Shown here: piece by piece, positions 56,280 to 64,000 of the stretch
Position numbering within the stretch: position 1 is the first letter of the stretch
Layout of the letters: each line of letters begins with the position of its first letter
Origin: Odobenus rosmarus divergens
Lineage: Eukaryota; Chordata; Mammalia; Carnivora; Odobenidae
Direction of reading: 5' to 3'
Assembly (NCBI RefSeq): GCF_000321225.1
Contig: NW_004450323.1
Span: forward strand, 1,404,085-1,468,084
Length of the DNA stretch: 64,000 nt
Made by a program: the position numbers and the translations under genes
The notes under the pieces: generated by a model
The model's database searches: none
What the model was told of the DNA's origin: nothing
The model's input: only the letters and a program-made list of their open reading frames with translations

Positions 56280-58108
56280 TTGGCAGATAATGACTAAACG
56301 CTATCTGGAGGTGACGACAATGCTGATTTCTTTTGTTTTACTTTAATCATTTTTCTTACAAATGAAAGGCTTGAAATATTTGAAAGAATAAGACTGTCTT
56401 TTGAGTGGAGTTTAGAATTGCATTACCACGCAATTGAGCTAAAACAAACAACCTATTTTGGGTGTGGCTGGACACTGAATGCCCCTGAAACTATTAAGTG
56501 TTTTATCAATATTCATAATTTTTTCAGTAGGTTGATATATGCATGTTATAATCGCAAGAAACCTTAGGTGGGGATCAAAAGACACTATATTTTAAATCCT
56601 GGTAGAACAAATAGGAAATAATAAACATAAATATTTATTTCTTTGTTCATTTGAAATTCTGCCTCTGGTTAAACCAAGCAGCCTTTTCAGAATCATTGGA
56701 ACTGTAATAACAGGCCACCAAATGCTTTTTGCTTGTTCAATTTTTCATTTGCAAAGGTAATCCATGCCCTAAAACCTAGAAATCTTTGAAATATGCATCA
56801 GGCAGGAGGCTGGTGTGGAGATTGCCCTGAGGTCAGGGTTTTCAGTTCCTTGGTTGCTGAGTCTGAGGTTTTTGCTGAAGGCCACGAAATATCCCTTCAT
56901 TAACTGGTTCTTGGTGGCAAATATAATTAAGAGCGAGCCATACACCAGAATGTTGTAAAAGGATAGATATCTCCTGTGGTGTGAAAATAGAGACAAGGCT
57001 GCTGATTCTGTGAGTGTCCTAAGAGTCCTGTACAATCACTACCCTGTAGTTGGTGGGGATTGGATTGAACAAAATGGTTTGGAATAAAGCAGCTTTGTAA
57101 TGCTGGTGGTTTCTGACAGATAGTGCAATCTTTTGGGATGCTGGCACGCGCAGAGCACGCAGGCTTGACCCCACATGTTGGCAGTTCCTCTGGTTTACCC
57201 AAGCTCTTCCCTGAGGACTCTCCTGTCAGGCCAGTGAGGTGCGTGTTTGTACAGGTGGTGGATCAGCTCTTTTCCCGGGAAGTCATCCCCTTCTCCTTCC
57301 TTTTCCCGTCAAGGGTCACTCAAGGGTGACAAGAAATGTACTGCTCCTTGAAGGCTAAGGCTGCTGTGGCTGCCAAAACACAGCCTGCCAGAGACGGTGA
57401 TTTGAACCTGGCTTGCTGACTGCTGTCTCTAGACTCACTGGCACCACTTGGTTTGGGGAAGGAAAAAATATACCTGGTAACAGTCAAGTCCAGAATTGTA
57501 ATGAAGTTAGGGTGACCAGATGTACCCTTTTAAAGGGATTAACCCAGTGTTCCAGGAAGCCTTGCGAGGATAATAAATTATTTACTTTGTCCAAAGGAGA
57601 TAGGAATAGGAAATCTTCAACTGTGCTCATAGAGATCGGAATTTTAGTCAGACCCTTTCCCAGCAGGGAGGAGGCAGCTATTTGTGTTACACAGAACACA
57701 TCCACAGTAGATCTTTGCTTTCACCTGGGTCGTTAGTGCATGCTGGTGATGGTGTGTGCCAAGGTCTCCCGAGCACACCAATTACACTTTGCTGAAGTCA
57801 GCTATAAGAAAGTTGGATGATGTGGTTAAAAGAACCCAAAACTATTTTGGGCCGGGAAGGAGGGATTTTGAAAGGCTATTCTCTGCCTTTGCAAGATTAT
57901 ACACTGCCAATAACCCCTTTCATCATGCATTTCTCTCCCCTGCTTTACTCAACAGACTTAAGCCATTTGCCAAAACCTCTCTTTGACACTCGTCAAACCA
58001 GACACTTTGCAATTTCCTGGACACAATACCAAATACTTGTCAAGTACGTGCTATGTGACAGGTACCATGTTATGTCTTCTATCTACACAGAAGCCCTTCA
58101 AGGTGGGT
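56280..58108. other. Repeat-poor interval
   Basis: 1.8 kb. A possible MITE end, 'tagggtgaccagatgtaccc', lies at 57506-57530. No gene is recognised; open frames near 56769-57736 are short and lie on both strands. Confidence 0.45.
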
Positions 58109-58127
58109 AGTCATTGTCTATTCTTTT

Positions 58128-58323
58128 TTTTTTTTTAAAGATTTTATTTATTTATTTGAGAGAGAGAATAAGAGCCAGAGAGCACAAGAGGGAAGAGGGT
58201 CAGAGGGAGAAGCAGACTCCCCGCTGAACAGGGAGCCCAATGCGGGGACTCGATCCCGGGACTCCAGGATCATGACCCGAGCTGAAGGCAGTTGCTTAAC
58301 CAACTGAGCCACCCAGGCGCCCC
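58128..58323 (-). mobile_element. CAN-SINE, antisense
   Basis: A perfect 19-bp target 'agtcattgtctattctttt' (58109-58127 and 58324-58342), the longest perfect one in the window. Probably a recent insertion. Confidence 0.98.
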
Positions 58324-58342
58324 AGTCATTGTCTATTCTTTT

Positions 58343-59260
58343 ATCCAATCAAGAAATATCTAATGAGCATCTACTATATGGCAGGCATATGCTAAGCAAT
58401 AAAAATATGGCTGTGAATGAAGCAGTCTTCATAGCACTAAGAGTCTAGCAAAAGAGATAGATGTCAAGTAATGGAAAGTGGGGCAAGGCCAGGAAGACAT
58501 GGGGACACAGAGCGAGGAGGGCTGATGCTGAGGGGGGGCTGCTTATTCTGAGGCACGAATTAAGACGGTGAGGGTGAATGCTGCAGCTGAGGAGGGTCTG
58601 ATGGAGTGAGAACAAGGTCAGAGAATGGCGAGTAGAACAGCGTGTGGACGGCACAGCCGATATTTCTGGTTCAAATCCTGGCTTACCACTGACTACTTGT
58701 GACTTTGGGCGAGTCACCTTCTGTACCTCTATTTGCTTATCTCTGGACGGAGATAGTAACAATACTAGGTTGGTGGGTTTGTTGTCCTGACAAATGAGTT
58801 ACTATGTGCTCAGAACATAGTAAGCGTTATAAAAGTGTTAGTTATTTTAATAAGGAAGTGGAGGTATTCTGAGTTACTCTCTAGCCTAGAGCAGAAGATG
58901 TAAGAAATACAGAGAAAGAAAGGAGGTGAGATTAGAAAAACCGATAGAGCTCGGATTAAGAGGGGTTGGGAGGGCAGGGGTAGGTCCTGCGAGCACGCGA
59001 AGGACTTTCTTGATCTGTAGAACAGTAGGAAGTTGTTCAAGGGATCTAAGCAGTACAGTGACACAATCAGCTGGTCTGAGCCAAGCTGGTGGCCGTGGAG
59101 ATAAACCAAAGTGACTGGATTGGCAAGGTATCTAAGAGGTAGAATTTTTTTTTTTTTTTTTTTAGGAGGTAGAATTAATAACACTTGGTTATGGATTGAA
59201 AGTGTGAATCAGAAAGAGGGAAGAATGCAAAATGACTACCTGGACTAGAAAGAAATCAGG
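58343..59260 (-). mobile_element. L2, antisense, with MIR inside
   Basis: 'aatgagcatctactatatggcagg', 'tcatagcactaagagtctagc', then after the MIR 'ggaagttgttcaagggatctaagcag' and 'gtgactggattggc' follow antisense L2 order. An A/T run lies at 59144-59163. Confidence 0.62.
58640..58852 (+). mobile_element. MIR
   Basis: 'ttctggttcaaatcctggc', 'gggcgagtcaccttctgtacc', 'tgctcagaacatagtaagcg' in sense order. Confidence 0.78.
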
Positions 59261-59599
59261 TTATACCTTATGTTTAAAATAGAGAGAAGTCCAGGGTAGC
59301 TGTGGACATACACGGGCTGGTAGGTTTGGTGGAGAGAGTTGAGGAGAAATGGAGGCTGGTAGAGGTTCGAGGAAGCATGGTTTGAAATACAGTTTGCAGA
59401 GAATGGGAGAGAGCATTCGCTAGGGAAGCCGAGGCTGGGTAGGGGACTCAGGTGAGCTTGGTGAGCTTGGTGATATTTGGTTTGCAGTGGCACCTGACTG
59501 CCTTGGTGGGAGGTTTCCTCAGCGGGTCTCGGCAGCTCTGGGACGCAGAGATGTGAGCAGCTGAGAGCTCTGGGATCAGGGTAGTCGGATGGCGGTAAT

Positions 59600-59760
59600 G
59601 ATCCGATCCAACATTTACGGAGGTTTGCCAGGTGCCCAGGGCTGTGGTAAGAGCTTTTCATACATTATCTCATTCGATTCGAGGCAGGCAGGTCTTAAAG
59701 TTGCAGGAAAGATAGCAGCACATGAACTGGCTAAATTCAAGTCCGCACATAAAAGCTTAG
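59600..59760 (-). mobile_element. MIR, antisense
   Basis: 'gccaggtgcccagggctgtgg' and 'tcatacattatctcattcg' fit antisense MIR, with a decayed remainder. Confidence 0.6.
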
Positions 59761-59928
59761 CTGTTTGGCATGTTAGTCATATGATTTTGTTACATAGAAA
59801 TTGTGTTTCTCTGGCCTCACAAACTTATGGGAAAAATTAGGGTCCAAACAACAGCAATGAAACAATGTCTCTTTGGATCTGTCTTATTTGCTCCAAAAAA
59901 ATTCCCTTCCCCAAATTCTATTTAGTTT

Positions 59929-60362
59929 CCTAGGGCTGCTGTAACAAAATTCCACAAACTGAGTGGCTTCAGACAACAGAAATCTATTGTCTCACATTCC
60001 TAGAGGCTAGAAGTCCAAAATCAAGGTGTTGGGAGGGCCAGGGTGCTCTGAAACCTGTAGGAGAGAATCCTTCCTTGCCTCTTCCTGGTTCCTGGCAGTA
60101 GAGGGCCGCCAGCCCTTGGCATTCCTTAGCCTGCTGTCTCTACTTCTGTCTTCACTTGGCCTTCTCCTGGTGTGTCTCTGTCTTCACATAGAATTTTCCT
60201 TTTCTCCTATGGACACCAGGTGTTGGATTTGAGCCCACCGTAAGGACCATATCTTAATTTGATTGCACCTGCAATGATCCATTTCCTATATGGTCATATT
60301 CTGAGGTACAGGGGTTAAGTAATCCAACATATTTTTCTGGGGGACTCAATTCAACCAGTAAC
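59929..60362 (-). mobile_element. MaLR-type LTR-like repeat, antisense
   Basis: 'cctagggctgctgtaacaaaattcc', 'ggcttcagacaacagaaatc', 'aatccttccttgcctcttcc', 'ccttctcctggtgtgtctctgtc' and 'catattctgaggtacagggg' form the reverse of the repeat at 2883. Near full length. Confidence 0.7.
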
Positions 60363-61060
60363 AAATTCCTTCCAGTAGTTCTGGCAGTACCTCAGAGCGC
60401 CATGAGCTAGTACTCCTTTGTTTCCACACACTTTCCTCCTCTCCTGTTTTAGTTTGATAACCATGGTGCTTCTCACAGTGCACCAAGGTCAACATACTGC
60501 TGCAAATGCTTCCAGACCTTCCAAGAAGCACCAGAGGGACAATGGTCACTGAAGGTGCCAGCTCTCCGTGATGCCACTGCAGCCTGGTGTCCCCTTCTCT
60601 GCGTCCATCAAGTCCTCACATGGCCCACATGTGACCTGACCCTGTGTGTATACGCTGCCACACACATCGTTCGTAGACTACCCTACCTTATGCTTTGTTT
60701 TTGTCCACTCTTCTGTAGGTCTTGCTCCCTAAGCTCAGCTGGGCCGAGACAGTCAGTGACAGGTGCTGTCTGGGACTTATTCATCCCTGTCACTGACAGT
60801 GATCTTGAACCAGAATCCTTGAACCAAACTTAGGAGCCTTGCCTCTCTTTTCCTCTGCTCTGATGGCTGTCATGATGTTCCTTGGAACAAACAAAACCTC
60901 TCTTAGACCCAAACGTGCTTAGAAATATCAACAGGAATCCGAGGGTGAATGCAGATTAGCTCTCAAGCCATGATTACAGCTTCCTATGATAGATATTTAA
61001 ATTAATTTCATACAAAATTTATCTTCAGTATGACGCTTATCATCAAGAACAGTTAGGTTG
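60363..61060. other. Unannotated interval
   Basis: A small inverted similarity near 60755-60800 ('cagtcagtgacagg' and 'cctgtcactgacag') could form a hairpin. No gene or repeat named. Confidence 0.45.
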
Positions 61061-61275
61061 GGGGGCATCTGGATGGCTCAGTCAGTTGAGCATCTGGCTC
61101 TTGGTTTCGGCTCAGTTGGTGACCTCAGGGTTGTGAGATCCAGCCCTGTGTCAGGCTCTGGACTCAGCACTGAGTCTGCTTGAGATTCTCTCTCCTTCTC
61201 CTTCTGCTCCTCATGCTTGTGCTCTGTCTCTGTCTCAAAGAAATAAATAAATAAATAAATAAATAAATCTTTAAA
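61061..61275 (+). mobile_element. CAN-SINE, older type
   Basis: Head 'gcatctggatggctcagtcag', 'gcatctggctcttggtttcgg', long (AAAT)n tail. Confidence 0.94.
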
Positions 61276-61774
61276 AAAAATATATCATCTTTTGCCATGT
61301 TAGAAAGGGCTTTCTCCATGCACTTCCCATTTCGTTTCTATTCTCCTCCTCTTTCTGAGCCTACTGAATCCAGTGAGGTTTTTAAGTCTACAGCCCCTTC
61401 TAGCCAGTCATAGCCCCTTACCACAGATAACACAGTCATACTCAGGAACATTCAGCTAGAGTATACCTTGATTTCTTTTTCTTGTAAGAGGCTCTATCAT
61501 TAAAGTAATTACAAATGTTTGTACCTAATCCTCACTGGGATAGTTTTCACTTTCACCACAGTAGGAAAAGGGTTGACTGTAATCATACCTGAGTATCTTT
61601 GATGTGTCTGGCTCCAGGTGTGATACCTTTCTTCCAGTCAAAATATCAATCTAAAGTTAGTTAGTTAATCAACAAGTATTTGTTGAGAACTTCTTATGTC
61701 CCCTGCATTAACGGAAAGCAAACACAAGGAAATTACCTTTTTGGTCATTATTATTTAATCCTCTTTAAATTATC
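61276..61774. other. Unannotated interval
   Basis: No gene is recognised. The section after 61655 ('aatcaacaagtatttgttgag') may be the start of an antisense L2. Confidence 0.4.
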
Positions 61775-62480
61775 CATTCAGGAAGTAGTACTGAGTGCCT
61801 ACTATGTGTCAGGTACTGTGCCAGGCACTAGGGGATACAGCAGAAGCAAAGCAGACATAATCTCTATCTTCTTAGAATATACCACCAGTTGGGGGAACTG
61901 GACCTTAACAATCTCACAAACAAATACATATTCACAAATTTTAATAAGATCTGTGAAAGAAATGCACAGGGTGCTATGTATAAGAAGGAGAGCCTATGTT
62001 AGATGGGGCATGGATGGTCAATGATATTTAAGCTGAGTTTCAAAGGATGGGTGCGAACGGAGAAGTAGAATAGTTTGTGCAGAAGAATAGTGGGTGGAAA
62101 GGCTCTGAGGTAGGTCCCTCAAAGAAACTGCAAAAAAGACCAGTGAAGCTGGAGCACGGGGAATTAGGAGGAAGGTGAGACCAGATGAAGGAGAGGAAGG
62201 GCAAGGACAGATGCTTCATGGCCCTGGTAAGGATTCCGGATTCTACCATATGTGCCAAGGGAGGCACTGAACGATTTCAAGCAAGAGAAAGGCTTGATAG
62301 GACTTAGGTTTTAAAAGATTGGTCTGACTGTTGTGTGGACAGTGGAGTGGGGCCAGAAAGGGGAAACCAGCCGGGAAGCTATTTTTACAGTTCAGGTGAG
62401 AGAATATGGCGACTGGTGCTTTGGAGACCGGCGGAAGTGAACAGATTCAAGAGATAATTTGGAGAGAGAGTCAACAAGTT
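61775..62480 (-). mobile_element. L2, antisense
   Basis: 'actgagtgcctactatgtgtc', 'gatacagcagaagcaaagcag', 'gatatttaagctgagtttc', 'cttcatggccctggtaagg' and 'gattggtctgactgttgtgtgg' follow the antisense L2 order over about 700 bp. Confidence 0.7.
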
Positions 62481-63429
62481 TCCTTCTAGGGCAATATGGA
62501 AAGAAAGTATCAACTGATATAGACAACTGAATTATTTAGGTTCTAATCCAAATAATCTGGACACCCGTTTAGCAGACACCTGGAGTCACTGCTGAGTTTG
62601 TCCCAGTGCATTTTAGGGGATACACCATTGAGCAAGACCCAAACCTCCAATTCAAGCGCAGAGAGAAAAATTGACTTTCGTTTTAGAGCATGCTTTGCCT
62701 GGGGCTGTGTGGTCCATCTCAGGATTTCAGGAAGTGAACAAATGAACTTTTTTTTTTTTCTTTTTTAAGGCTGTCATCAGAAACCAGCTTTCAGAGTTAT
62801 ACAGAGAGCAGGAACAGGAAATGATGAATGTTTTTCTTAATTAAGCAGACAGTCTCCTGCCTACCAAAGTCTCCTCCCCCATTCTTTGCTTCTTCTGTGA
62901 CATTCAGCAGCAAGAGCCCGTGGGAATTATCTTTGAAATACACCTGCCCAATACACCCAATCTGCATTCCTCACACCCTCCCAGTCACACAGGCATACTC
63001 CATTTTCTACTGACACACCCTTCTCCTTATCTCCCCAGATCTAACTGGTTCCTCTCAGAGCCCTCTTTCCCCCTCCTTCCACCCAGATGCTGGCTCTCAG
63101 AAGACAGCTGGAAAAGACATGAGGTGGCATGTACTGTAACCTGGTGGGACAGACATGCTGGGCTTCCCTAACTGGTTTTTCTTATATCAATCTGTCACAC
63201 AAAAAGAGGAACTCCTTCCCTCAGAGTCAAGACAAAACATCTCTTTGTTATAATGGCCGAGTCAGAGGTTTCTGGTAGCTTGTGGAGGTGTCTTATGAAG
63301 AGGGGGATCTTGCCTTAGAGACCTGTAGCCTGACGTCAGGACCACTAAGGATGTACAAGAGAGGGATATATTTCTGCTCCAACCTCTCCCTTTCTCTAAC
63401 CTCTCAAGTGTTAACTTAAAAGGCAAAAG
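62481..63429. other. Unannotated interval
   Basis: Contains a T-run near 62748. No gene or repeat recognised. Confidence 0.45.
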
Positions 63430-63612
63430 TGGGGCACCTGGGTGACTCAGTTGGTTGAGTGTCTGCCTTTGGCTTGGGTTGTGATCCCAGAGTCCTGGGA
63501 TGGAGCCCTGCATCAGGCTCCTTGCTCAGTCAGTAGTCTGCTTGTCCCTCTCCCTCTCCCTCTGCCTGCTCACGCTCTCTCTCTCTCTCTCTCTCAGTAT
63601 CCCTCTCTTAAA
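63430..63612 (+). mobile_element. CAN-SINE, 3' part altered
   Basis: The head and body are typical, but after the CT run the tail reads 'agtatccctctcttaaaag' in place of (AAAT)n, followed by a G-run. Confidence 0.92.
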
Positions 63613-64000
63613 AGAAAAAGGGGCGGGGGGGAAGAAAAAAGTAATATGCCAAATGTTGATAGTAAGTTTCTCTTGGGTGATGAGATGGGGGTGGGTATCC
63701 ATTTTTCCACTTCCTTACAGTTTTCTGTGCTTTCTAACTTCCCTACAATTAATGTGTATTAATTTGATCATTAAGAAAAAAACTGAAATTAAAATCGAAC
63801 CTCCCTAAGGTTGGGAATTTTTTGATTGGATGTACTTGCAACTGAACAGAATATCAAAAGGGTCTTATATAACCCCGTAGGACTTTAGTCACATTTGATA
63901 GCAGGACCCCCATTCCCTGAATGCTTCAGACTTCTCAATTTTCTGGATAGTCTGTATTACCCCTTGCTTATGAGTCTCTCACTCTGGCTTAAGTATCCAG
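63613..64000. other. Unannotated window end
   Basis: No recognised gene or repeat. Confidence 0.45.

Overview
The window reads as a nuclear, non-coding stretch of a carnivore genome, most likely an arctoid caniform (the bear, seal and mustelid side). About 45 copies of tRNA-Lys-derived CAN-SINEs lie on both strands, each with a head near 'cctgggtggctcag', a CT-rich body and an (AAATA)n tail. They are mainly two young types, a 'gcgtctgcc...cccactccccctgcttgtg' type and a 'gcgactgcc...tctgaccctcttccctctcgtg' type, plus older diverged ones. The head form typical of dog SINEC_Cf was not seen, which argues against Canis. Older layers are mammal-wide: MIR, L2, L1M, MaLR LTRs, an ERVL internal remnant and small palindromic DNA transposons.

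No multi-exon protein-coding gene, CpG-island promoter or functional RNA gene could be supported. The only recognisable protein is an RPL37 retrocopy at 5107-5484. It has a full-length 97-codon frame, an A-tail and a 15-bp target duplication, but one zinc-ligand cysteine is replaced by tyrosine. It sits inside a decayed ERVL pol remnant.

Layout. 0-13 kb: SINEs, an antisense L1 end, a MaLR-type LTR, the ERVL remnant with the RPL37 retrocopy, stacked SINE insertions at 6.4-6.7 kb, and an inverted SINE pair inside a palindromic MITE at 10.9-11.5 kb. 13-16.5 kb: repeat-poor sequence with one MIR. 16.5-20 kb: SINEs, a MaLR-like LTR and an L1M 3' end broken by two SINEs and a younger antisense L1 fragment, then a short G-rich block. 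20-30 kb: a long L2, CpG-rich alternating CA/CG DNA, MaLR LTRs, an antisense L1 hit by two SINEs, an ERV1-like LTR, and an L2 split by an unclassified insert. 30-44 kb: an LTR-like element carrying a TATC array, many SINEs, an MLT1 split by a carnivore L1 that itself carries a SINE, and a SINE-in-SINE. 44-64 kb: several 2-kb stretches poor in recent repeats, MIR and L2 pieces, an inverted SINE pair and scattered SINEs.

The genes do not form a pathway here. The window is best read as an intergenic or intronic insertion record in which target-site duplications give the order of events. I found no undescribed biological system. The best leads are the RPL37 retrocopy, repeated use of the same target sites, and the repeat-poor blocks that might hold conserved regulatory DNA.
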